NCBI GenBank assembly: GCA_023420745.1
Contig: JAEZVQ010000123.1
Coordinates: forward strand, 1-14,020
DNA: 14,020 nt
From: Actinomycetes bacterium
GTDB taxonomy: Bacteria > Actinomycetota > Actinomycetes > Actinomycetales > Actinomycetaceae
Reading direction: 5' to 3'
Below the pieces are notes generated by a model, which did no database searches, was not told the DNA's origin, and saw only the letters and a program-made list of their open reading frames with translations. The position numbers and the translations under genes are program-made. Below, piece after piece: positions 6,907 to 13,528 of this stretch; the first letter of the stretch is position 1, and each line of letters begins with the position of its first letter.

Positions 6907-8207
6907 GTGTCGAAGCATTCGACGTCGTCGACATCATCCGCGTCAAACGCGACGGTGGAGTGCTGACAGACGAACAGATTGCCTGGGTGATTGACGCTTA
7001 CACGCGCGGTGTGGTTGCTGACTCGCAGATGTCAGCACTCGCCATGGCGATCTTCCTACGCGGGATGAACCGCCACGAAATCGCGCGCTGGACGCAGGCG
7101 ATGATCGATTCCGGCGAGGTGATGAACTTCGCTACCCTTCCCCGCCCCACGGCGGATAAGCATTCGACCGGAGGTGTAGGCGACAAGATTACCTTGCCGC
7201 TCGCTCCGCTCGTGGCAGCATTCGACGTCGCTGTGCCGCAGCTGTCGGGTCGCGGACTCGGGCATACCGGTGGCACGCTCGACAAGATGGAATCCATCGC
7301 CGGGTGGCGTGCCGACGTGTCGAATGACGAGCTGATGCGCATCCTCGGTGAGGGTGCTGGTGCGGTGATCTGCGCTGCTGGCGCGGGTCTCGCCCCGGCG
7401 GATAAGAAGCTGTACGCGCTGCGCGACGTCACCTCGACCGTTGACTGTGTGCCACTCATCGCCTCGTCGATCATGTCGAAGAAGATCGCCGAAGGCACCG
7501 GGTCGCTGGTCCTCGACGTTAAGGTCGGTTCCGGTGCGTTCATGAAGACTCTCGATAGTGCGCGTGAGCTCGCCTCCACCATGGTGGCGCTCGGTACTGA
7601 TCACGGGACGAATACGGTGGCGCTACTCACCGATATGTCGACCCCGCTGGGGTTGACGGTGGGGAACGCACTCGAAGTGCGCGAATCTGTTGAAGTGCTC
7701 GCCGGTGGCGGTCCCGAGGATGTCGTCGAGCTCACCGTCGCTTTAGCGCGGGAGATGCTCACTGCCGCCGGGCAGCCGGATGCCGATATCGAAGCCGCGT
7801 TGAAGGACGGGCGCGCGATGGATCGGTGGCGCCAGATGGTCGAAGCCCAGGGTGGCGACCCGGATGCGCCACTACCCGTCGCCGACGAAACCCACACGGT
7901 GGTTGCTGAAGAATCCGGCTATCTTGCCTCCCTCGACGCGCTCGCCGTCGGTGTGGTCTCGTGGCGCCTCGGTGCCGGTCGTGCGGCGCCCGGTGAGTCC
8001 GTCCAGGCGGTCGCCGGTATCGAACTGCACAAGAAGCCGGGGGATCGCATCAACCGTGGCGACGCGGTGATGACACTGCACACGGCGACACCGGAACGGT
8101 TCGACCGCGCTCTCGAGGTTCTCGATGGCAGTTTTGACATCGTCGACCACGAGGTTGCCCCGCGCGGCTCCGTCGTCCTCGAACGCATCGACGCCACCAC
8201 CCACTGA
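6903..8207 (+). CDS. deoA: thymidine phosphorylase
   Basis: Phosphorolyses thymidine and deoxyuridine to the free base and 2-deoxyribose-1-phosphate. It has 434 residues, typical for the family. The phosphate loop KHSTGGVGDK is at 86-95 and the family signature SGRGLGHTGGTLDKME at 115-130. Arg174, Ser189 and Lys193 keep the spacing of the thymine-binding Arg171, Ser186 and Lys190 of the E. coli enzyme. The C-terminal alpha/beta domain is complete. The start ATG overlaps the cdd stop as ATGA, five bases after AGGAGGT. A broader pyrimidine nucleoside phosphorylase (PynP) activity, also acting on uridine, cannot be excluded from sequence. Its product needs isomerisation to deoxyribose-5-phosphate before the next enzyme can act. 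Confidence 0.95.
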   Translation: MSVEAFDVVDIIRVKRDGGVLTDEQIAWVIDAYTRGVVADSQMSALAMAIFLRGMNRHEIARWTQAMIDSGEVMNFATLPRPTADKHSTGGVGDKITLPLAPLVAAFDVAVPQLSGRGLGHTGGTLDKMESIAGWRADVSNDELMRILGEGAGAVICAAGAGLAPADKKLYALRDVTSTVDCVPLIASSIMSKKIAEGTGSLVLDVKVGSGAFMKTLDSARELASTMVALGTDHGTNTVALLTDMSTPLGLTVGNALEVRESVEVLAGGGPEDVVELTVALAREMLTAAGQPDADIEAALKDGRAMDRWRQMVEAQGGDPDAPLPVADETHTVVAEESGYLASLDALAVGVVSWRLGAGRAAPGESVQAVAGIELHKKPGDRINRGDAVMTLHTATPERFDRALEVLDGSFDIVDHEVAPRGSVVLERIDATTH

Positions 8208-8237
8208 CGAGAAACTGACGAAACGAAGGAGAACACA

Positions 8238-8885
8238 ATGGATCGCGCATCACTGGCCGCGATGATGGATCACACGCTGCTCAAGCCCGAAGCCACCGCT
8301 GAGGACGTCCAGCGGCTGATCGACGAAGCGGCATCGCTCGGAACATTCTCCGTGTGCGTCAGCCCCAACCAGCTGCCGATCACCACCCCCGACGGGGTGA
8401 AAACGGCGGTCGTGTGCGGCTTCCCTTCCGGAGCCCACACGTCGGCCGTCAAGGCCGCCGAGGCACGCGAAAGCGTGTCGCTGGGTGCTGAGGAAGTCGA
8501 CATGGTCGTCAACCTCAAGCTGGTCAAAGAAGGACGTTTCGACGAAGTGGAAGCCGATATTCGCGCCGTCAAAGAAGCATGCGGTGACGTCCTGCTGAAG
8601 GTCATCATCGAATCGGCTGCGCTGACGGACGAGGAAATCGTCGCCTGCTGCGAGGCCTCTGAGCGTGCGGGCGCCGACTACGTCAAGACCTCGACGGGGT
8701 TCCACCCCGCCGGTGGAGCCAGCGTCCACGCCGTTGAGCTGATGCGTCGCACAGTGGGTGATCGCCTCGGCGTCAAAGCCTCGGGCGGTATCCGCGATGC
8801 GAAGACCGCGATCGCCATGGTCGAAGCCGGTGCGTCACGCCTCGGCGTGTCGTCCTCAGCATCGATCCTCGCTGAACTGGCGTAG
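8238..8885 (+). CDS. deoC: deoxyribose-phosphate aldolase
   Basis: Cleaves 2-deoxyribose-5-phosphate to acetaldehyde and glyceraldehyde-3-phosphate, ending the deoxynucleoside pathway in central metabolism. The 215-residue TIM barrel is of normal length. Lys150 in YVKTSTGF is the Schiff-base lysine, Lys180 in VKASGGIRD the second catalytic lysine, and Asp88 in EVDMVVN the acid/base residue (E. coli Lys167, Lys201 and Asp102). The start ATG follows AAGGAGA (8226-8232) with good spacing. The 30-bp gap from deoA holds nothing but this site, so deoC is the last gene of the operon. A strong hairpin follows within 40 bases. TAG stop. Confidence 0.96.
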   Translation: MDRASLAAMMDHTLLKPEATAEDVQRLIDEAASLGTFSVCVSPNQLPITTPDGVKTAVVCGFPSGAHTSAVKAAEARESVSLGAEEVDMVVNLKLVKEGRFDEVEADIRAVKEACGDVLLKVIIESAALTDEEIVACCEASERAGADYVKTSTGFHPAGGASVHAVELMRRTVGDRLGVKASGGIRDAKTAIAMVEAGASRLGVSSSASILAELA

Positions 8886-8923
8886 TTTCACCGTGGGGTG
8901 ACATTACACCGATCACCAACACG

Positions 8924-8955
8924 GAGGGGTCTCGGGAATAATCCCGAGACCCCTC
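8924..8955. terminator. bidirectional hairpin terminator between deoC and the mutase gene
   Basis: A perfect 14-bp stem (8924-8937 with 8942-8955) closes on a 4-base loop, ATAA. It lies between the ends of two convergent genes, 38 bases past deoC and 47 bases past the mutase stop. T-rich tails are weak on both sides, as is common in GC-rich actinobacteria, but the stem strength and the position argue for termination in both directions. Confidence 0.75.
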
Positions 8956-9002
8956 GTCGTATTCAGATACTGACGTCAGATCTGGCGCGCGTTGCCCGAT
9001 AC

Positions 9003-10691
9003 TCAGATTCCGAGCGCCGCGCGCATATCCGACTTCATCTGCTCCAGACGCTCAGCAGCAACGACGCGAGCTGCCGCCACATCGCCATCCTCGACATCAA
9101 CAATCGTTTCGAGGTAGCACTTGAGCTTCGGTTCCGTACCGGACGGGCGGGCGATGACGCGGTCGCCACGCTCAGAGAGGAACACCAGACCGTCCGTCGG
9201 CGGGAGGTCGTCAGAGCCTTGCGACAGGTCGGTGTAGCCGTCGACGGGGGAGCCGGCGAGAGCCGCCACTCCGTCACGACGCAGGTTCTCCATCCCCTTC
9301 GTGATGAGGGAAAGATCCTCGACGCGGATCGACAGCGGTGCGGTGGCGTGAAGACCGTAAGTGCGTGCCATGTCGTCGAGCATGTCGCGCAGCGAGGAGC
9401 CAGCCGCCTTGCATTCGGCGGCCATCTGCGCGAGCTTGACCCCGGCGGAGATGCCGTCCTTGTCGCGCACGTGGTCGGGATCGACACAGTAGCCCAGCGC
9501 TTCCTCGTAACCGAAGACAATACCATCAACGCGAGAAATCCACTTGAAGCCCGTCAGCGTGGCACGGTAGGAGACACCGTGGTGAGCGGCGATGCGCGAA
9601 AGCATCCGCGAGGACACAATCGAGTTCGCCACCACCGAGGAGGCATCGCCGGCGTGAGCGCGAGCCGCCTGTTCGCCGAGCAGCGCACCGACTTCGTCGC
9701 CGGCGAGCTGACGCCAGCCACCCTCGACGCTCGGATCCGGCACCGCCGCAGAAAAACGGTCAGCGTCGGGATCGTTGGCGACGATGAGGTCGGCGTCAAC
9801 CTCGCGAGCAAGCGCGTACGCCAGGTCGAGCGCGCCGGGCTCCTCGGGGTTCGGGAACGACACGGTCGGGAAATCAGGATCCGGGTCGAACTGTTCACTG
9901 ACGACGTGGACGTCGGAGAATCCCGCTTCGTTAAGGACGCGCAGCATCGTCTTTCCGCCGACACCGTGCATCGCGGTCAGGACAATCCGCAGATCCTTCG
10001 GCGCGGTGTCGACGAGGCTGACAGCCTGGTTGACGTAGGCGTCGAGCAGATCCTCGCCAATCGTTTCCCAGCCAGATTCCGCACGCGGCACGTCGGTGAC
10101 GGATTCCACCGCGGTGATGGCCGCAAAGATCTCTGCGTCGAACGGCGGCACGATCTGCGCCCCCTGTCCCGACCCGGTGACGGCGCGCCCACCGAGATAG
10201 ACCTTGTAGCCGTTATCTTTCGGCGGGTTGTGCGATGCCGTGACCATGACCGCGGCGTCAGCGTTGAGCGCCTTGAGAGCGTAGGCGGTCACCGGTGTCG
10301 GCCAGTTGTTCGCCATCACCGACGCGCGACCACCGGCGGCCACGGCGACAGCCGCGGTGTCGATAGCGAACTGCTTCGACCCGTAGCGAGCGTCGTAGCC
10401 GACGACCAGGCGGAAATCGTCGCCGACACGCTCACGCAGGTAGGTAACCAGCCCGGCCGCAGCACGGATCACCACGGCGCGGTTCATGCGGTTTGGACCG
10501 GCACCGAGGCGACCACGCAGACCCGCGGTACCGAATGTCAAGGTGGTGCGGAAACGGTCGGTGAGTTCCGCAGTGGCGTCGGCGTCGCCGGCGAGGTGAG
10601 CGTCGAGGAGTGCGGTGATCTCCTCACGTGAAGCCGCGTCAGGATCGTCACCGATCCACTGGCGAACGGCATTGACATCCAATGAAGTCAT
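9003..10691 (-). CDS. alpha-D-phosphohexomutase, PmmB/PGM2 type (possible phosphopentomutase)
   Basis: Moves a phosphate between C1 and C6 (or C5) of a sugar through a phosphoserine. The protein has 562 residues from ATG 10691, which follows AGAGGA with good spacing. An upstream GTG at 10712 would add seven residues and lacks a site. All four family loops are present: TASHNPP with catalytic Ser153 (151-157), the Mg loop DPDADR (307-312), the sugar loop GYEEALGY (394-401) and the phosphate loop RPSGTEPK (515-522). The N-terminal FGTAGLRG (53-60) and the long length match the PGM2/PmmB branch rather than short bacterial ManB/GlmM. That branch includes human PGM2, a phosphopentomutase. With deoA and deoC next door and no deoB, pentose phosphate is a plausible substrate; phosphomannose or phosphoglucose are the alternatives. 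In M. tuberculosis the homologue pmmB (Rv3308) also sits near nucleoside genes. Confidence 0.9.
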   Translation of the reverse strand: MTSLDVNAVRQWIGDDPDAASREEITALLDAHLAGDADATAELTDRFRTTLTFGTAGLRGRLGAGPNRMNRAVVIRAAAGLVTYLRERVGDDFRLVVGYDARYGSKQFAIDTAAVAVAAGGRASVMANNWPTPVTAYALKALNADAAVMVTASHNPPKDNGYKVYLGGRAVTGSGQGAQIVPPFDAEIFAAITAVESVTDVPRAESGWETIGEDLLDAYVNQAVSLVDTAPKDLRIVLTAMHGVGGKTMLRVLNEAGFSDVHVVSEQFDPDPDFPTVSFPNPEEPGALDLAYALAREVDADLIVANDPDADRFSAAVPDPSVEGGWRQLAGDEVGALLGEQAARAHAGDASSVVANSIVSSRMLSRIAAHHGVSYRATLTGFKWISRVDGIVFGYEEALGYCVDPDHVRDKDGISAGVKLAQMAAECKAAGSSLRDMLDDMARTYGLHATAPLSIRVEDLSLITKGMENLRRDGVAALAGSPVDGYTDLSQGSDDLPPTDGLVFLSERGDRVIARPSGTEPKLKCYLETIVDVEDGDVAAARVVAAERLEQMKSDMRAALGI

Positions 10692-10850
10692 GAAGGTTCC
10701 TCTTCTTGTCACAGCGCGCGCGGCGCTGGGGCGTCCCCTTCGGACGCAAATTGGCCCGACGCGGCGTGTGTGGGTGACACGATGCCCTCACCTTTGTGAA
10801 CGGCGCGTCAAGACCATCACTGCCAACGGGTAACGTCAGGTCATCGGCGT

Positions 10851-10860
10851 GTATTTTATC
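10851..10860. promoter_or_regulatory. AT-rich island in the mutase/lpdA divergent gap, candidate -10 for the mutase
   Basis: This is the most AT-rich patch in the 225-bp divergent region. Read on the minus strand it contains TAAAAT (10858-10853), a good -10 match, with a poor -35 (TTCCGT) 17 bases upstream. It would give the mutase mRNA a leader of about 155 nt, containing a 6-bp hairpin (10731-10736 with 10742-10747). On the plus strand the same patch offers TATTTT for lpdA. Pattern-based only. Confidence 0.3.
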
Positions 10861-10916
10861 GCCCAAGTTTGCGTGACGGAACGGCGTTGCGCCAGTGATT
10901 CAGTCACAATGGAAAC

Positions 10917-12356
10917 ATGACTGACTTTCCTCTCGGCACTGCTGCCTCCCCGGTGCGCGACGGGTCGCGCGTGGTGATTATTGGCGGCGGCCCTGGCGGC
11001 TACGAGGCCGCCACCGTGGCGCGTCGCCTCGGCGCTGACGTCACCCTCGTTGAAGAGCGCGGGCTCGGTGGCGCCGCCGTCCTCACCGATGTCGTGCCGT
11101 CCAAAACCCTTATTGCTACGGCTGAGTGGTTGACTGACACCGAGCAGGGCGAGGAGCTCGGTATTGACGATCCTCACGGATCGCACCGCGTTGACCTCAC
11201 GACCATCAATCGTCGAGTTCGTAGCCTGGCAGACAAACAGTCGCGTGACATTCGTGCCGGTCTCGATGCCTCCGGCGTTCATATCATTGATGGACGTGCC
11301 TCGATCCTTCCCGGATTCACCGACGAGGGTGGGCGTCGCATCCACGTCACCCCGACTGGAAGCGCAGAGGATGCGGGGTTCGTCCTCGATACCGACATTA
11401 TTCTCGTCGCTACCGGAGCAAAACCGCGTCACTTGCCGGATGCGAAACCGGACGGGGAGCGCATTCTCGACTGGACGCAGCTATACGACCTCAATGAACT
11501 GCCCGATCATCTCATCGTTGTCGGCTCCGGTGTCACCGGTGCGGAACTTGCTGGCGCCTACCAGGTGCTCGGTACTCACGTCACCCTCGTGTCCTCGCGC
11601 GACCGCGTGCTGCCTCAGGCCGATCCCGACGCTGCGACGCTCATCGAAGAGGTGTTTCGTCGCCGGGGGATGAGCGTCAAGGGGAATTCGCGAGCGGTTG
11701 CCGCGCGGCGAGTTGGCGACGGTGTCGAAGTGGAGTTGACCTCCGGCGAGGTACTGCGCGGGTCGCACTGCCTCATTGCTGTCGGTGCTATCCCCTCGAC
11801 GAGTGGCATTGGCTTGGAGGAGGCCGGCGTTCGCCTCACCGCGTCGGGGCATATCGAAGTCGACCGGGTATCGCGCACCTCCGCCTACCGCATCTACGCG
11901 GCGGGAGACTGCACCGGTGTGTTCCCCCTCGCCTCCGTCGCCGCGCAACAGGGGCGCGTCGCCATGTGGCACGCTCTCGGTGACGCGGTGGAGCCGCTCG
12001 CCACCGCGCGGATCGGCTCCGCCATCTTCACCCTTCCCGAGGTTGCCACCGTCGGTATCGGCGAAGCGGACGCCGCATCCTCACCGCAACGCATCCGCTC
12101 AGCACAACTGCCGATTCACCGCAATCCCCGTGCCAAGATGCAGGGAATTCGCGACGGATTCGTCAAGATTTTTGCCGAAGCTGACACCGGTGTCATCGTC
12201 GGTGCTGTCATCGTGTGCGAACGCGCCTCTGAGCAGATCTTCCCGTTGACGCTTGCCGTCACCCACCGCATGACCGTCGACCAGCTGTCCTCTGCGTTCA
12301 CCGTCTACCCGTCGATTTCTGGGACGATCTCCGAAGTTGCTCGGATGCTGCACTGA
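10917..12356 (+). CDS. lpdA: NAD(P)H:quinone reductase, LpdA type (flavoprotein disulfide reductase family)
   Basis: FAD enzyme expected to pass electrons from NAD(P)H to quinones. The 479-residue protein has the FAD-binding GGGPGGYE (23-30), a second dinucleotide fold starting at VVGSGVTGAELAG, the FAD motif YAAGDCTG and a C-terminal dimerisation domain. It is not a lipoamide dehydrogenase. The CxxxxC redox pair is replaced by Ala54 and Val59 in GGAAVLTDVVPSK, and the C-terminal His-Glu catalytic motif is replaced by VYPSISGTISE. Both changes mark the LpdA group of actinobacteria (M. tuberculosis Rv3303c, shown to reduce quinones). It is divergent from the mutase gene, as lpdA and pmmB are close together in mycobacteria. 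The Shine-Dalgarno is very weak, and a CACAAT six bases before the ATG suggests possible leaderless expression. Confidence 0.9.
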   Translation: MTDFPLGTAASPVRDGSRVVIIGGGPGGYEAATVARRLGADVTLVEERGLGGAAVLTDVVPSKTLIATAEWLTDTEQGEELGIDDPHGSHRVDLTTINRRVRSLADKQSRDIRAGLDASGVHIIDGRASILPGFTDEGGRRIHVTPTGSAEDAGFVLDTDIILVATGAKPRHLPDAKPDGERILDWTQLYDLNELPDHLIVVGSGVTGAELAGAYQVLGTHVTLVSSRDRVLPQADPDAATLIEEVFRRRGMSVKGNSRAVAARRVGDGVEVELTSGEVLRGSHCLIAVGAIPSTSGIGLEEAGVRLTASGHIEVDRVSRTSAYRIYAAGDCTGVFPLASVAAQQGRVAMWHALGDAVEPLATARIGSAIFTLPEVATVGIGEADAASSPQRIRSAQLPIHRNPRAKMQGIRDGFVKIFAEADTGVIVGAVIVCERASEQIFPLTLAVTHRMTVDQLSSAFTVYPSISGTISEVARMLH

Positions 12357-12395
12357 TGGCGCCGGCACGCCGGTGAATGAGGAAAGGACGAGACA

Positions 12396-13160
12396 GTGAC
12401 TCAGCGACGTTCGTACCGGCGCGGACCGGTGTTACTGCGCGGACAGCAGATCCCGTGTGAAACTACCGACACTCAACTGCTTCAACCACAGTCGGATACC
12501 GATTGGCTCCATGCCGATCCTTGGCGAGTGCTGCGCATCCAGTCGGAATTCGTCGAGGGGTTCGGTGCGCTTGCTGAAATCGGCCCGGCGATCTCGGTAT
12601 TCGGCTCCGCACGCACCCCGGAAGACCACCCGCACTACGCCCGGGCACGCGAGATTGGGCGGCTCCTCGCCGATCACCAATTTGCCGTCATTACCGGTGG
12701 CGGTCCGGGGGTGATGGAGGCAGCAAACCGTGGCTGCGTCGACGCCGGCGGCGTGTCAGTGGGGCTGGGAATCGAACTCCCGCATGAGCAGGGGATGAAT
12801 CAGTGGGTCGATATTGGCATAAACTTCCGCTATTTCTTCGCGCGAAAAACGATGTTCGTCAAGTACTCATCGGGGTTCGTTGTCCTTCCTGGCGGCTTCG
12901 GCACCATGGATGAGCTGTTCGAGGCGATCACCCTGGTGCAAACGCGAAAAATCAACGAGTTCCCCGTCGTCCTCGTTGGCGTCGACTATTGGGGTGGACT
13001 GCTCGATTGGGTGCGTTCGACGATGGGAGAAGCGGGGATGATCTCCCCGGAGGATCTCAATCTCATTCACCTCGTTGACAGTGCTGAGGAAGCAGTTGCC
13101 ATCATCGACTCTCACGCGTTCCCCGGTGGAAAACCCGCCTCAGCGCACGAAATTCGCTAG
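12396..13160 (+). CDS. LOG-family (TIGR00730) Rossmann-fold nucleotide hydrolase
   Basis: Member of the LOG family, whose tested members remove the ribose-5-phosphate group from nucleotides, releasing cytokinin bases in plants and some actinobacteria and acting on AMP or pyrimidine nucleotides elsewhere. The 254 residues carry the family marks FGSAR (69-73), GGGPGVMEAANRG (101-113) and PGGFGTMDELFEA (165-177), which include the catalytic Arg and Glu. About 60 N-terminal residues precede the core, as in the long actinobacterial form (M. tuberculosis Rv1205-like). GTG 12396 follows AGGAAAGG (12380-12387); the 39-bp gap from lpdA allows co-transcription. A nucleotide substrate would fit beside nucleoside genes, but this is inference. 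TAG stop. Confidence 0.88.
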   Translation: MTQRRSYRRGPVLLRGQQIPCETTDTQLLQPQSDTDWLHADPWRVLRIQSEFVEGFGALAEIGPAISVFGSARTPEDHPHYARAREIGRLLADHQFAVITGGGPGVMEAANRGCVDAGGVSVGLGIELPHEQGMNQWVDIGINFRYFFARKTMFVKYSSGFVVLPGGFGTMDELFEAITLVQTRKINEFPVVLVGVDYWGGLLDWVRSTMGEAGMISPEDLNLIHLVDSAEEAVAIIDSHAFPGGKPASAHEIR

Positions 13161-13163
13161 AAT
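13158..13163 (+). promoter_or_regulatory. possible -10 box upstream of the DUF3117 gene
   Basis: TAGAAT, overlapping the LOG stop codon, fits the TANNNT pattern. No good -35 is seen at the usual distance. It would give a leader of roughly 125 nt before 13294. I recognise no coding sequence or known RNA in the 133-bp gap (13161-13293). Confidence 0.22.
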
Positions 13164-13293
13164 TGCGGAGGACACGCGCCGCGGCGGTACCCGCACTCTC
13201 CGCTTCAACGCTGGGACGGTAGCCGGCGGCGCCTTCAAAGGTGACGTCGATCCGCATGCGGTCGGCGAAAGGCGACAGATGGAGGTTCACTCA

Positions 13294-13404
13294 ATGGCTG
13301 CGATGAAGCCCCGCACCGGTGACGGTCCGATGGAAGCGACGAAGGAAGGTCGCCATATCGTCATGAGGATCCCGTCTGAGGGCGGCGGTCGTCTGGTCAT
13401 CTAA
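13294..13404 (+). CDS. DUF3117 mini-protein, truncated by an in-frame TAA
   Basis: Small conserved actinobacterial protein of unknown function (DUF3117, M. tuberculosis Rv1211-like). The ATG follows a clear GGAGG (13281-13285) by eight bases. The 36 residues before the stop match the highly conserved family start: MAAMKPRTGDGP, then EATKEGR, IVMRIP and EGGGRLV. The family normally runs on for about 20 more residues, beginning with an acidic residue and LTP. Here the codon for that acidic residue is TAA (13402-13404). The rest of the family sequence continues in the same frame beyond it. As written, the gene makes a C-terminally shortened protein of about two thirds normal length. Alternatives are stop readthrough or a sequencing error. 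Location between a LOG gene and a convergent O-methyltransferase resembles the mycobacterial Rv1205-Rv1211-Rv1220c neighbourhood. Confidence 0.8.
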   Translation: MAAMKPRTGDGPMEATKEGRHIVMRIPSEGGGRLVI

Positions 13405-13461
13405 CTCACGCCGTAAGAAGCCGTCACCCTCGCCGAAGAACTGACTTCCGCGACCGCCTAG
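13405..13461 (+). pseudogene. in-frame tail of the DUF3117 gene with a second TAA
   Basis: Directly after the first TAA the frame reads LTP, a second TAA (13414-13416), then EAVTLAEELTSATA and TAG (13459-13461). The family reads ELTPDEA or similar followed by a short helix. Restoring both TAA codons to GAA gives ELTPEEAV and a total of 55 residues, the usual family length as I recall. No start codon or ribosome-binding site would allow separate translation of this tail. Confidence 0.7.
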
Positions 13462-13491
13462 CGCGGCACTATTGACGAATTCGTGAGACTC

Positions 13492-13511
13492 GCGCCCCCG
13501 GCGGGGTGCGC
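13492..13511. terminator. possible bidirectional terminator hairpin
   Basis: GCGCCCCC-type arms (13492-13499) pair with 13503-13511 in an 8-bp GC-only stem with a 3-base loop and one bulged T (13507). It lies between the convergent DUF3117 and methyltransferase genes. No T tract follows, so the call rests on position and stem strength. Confidence 0.45.
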
Positions 13512-13528
13512 TACTGTGACACGCGCAG

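Noticed and set aside
8898..10631. Open reading frame of 577 codons on the + strand
   Set aside because: It lies almost wholly antisense to the mutase, which has all four catalytic motifs. Its Arg/Val/Gly/Asp-rich translation shows no family feature, as expected for an antisense frame of a GC-rich gene.
13102..13290. 62-codon minus-strand frame between the LOG and DUF3117 genes
   Set aside because: It overlaps the LOG 3' end and the DUF3117 ribosome-binding site, has no clear start signal, and its translation matches nothing I know. I also looked for remnants of a DivIVA-like gene in this gap and saw none.
13294..13461. Single frameshift as the cause of the DUF3117 truncation
   Set aside because: The family sequence resumes in the same frame directly after each TAA, so no insertion or deletion is needed. 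Two substitutions, recoding or base errors explain it better.
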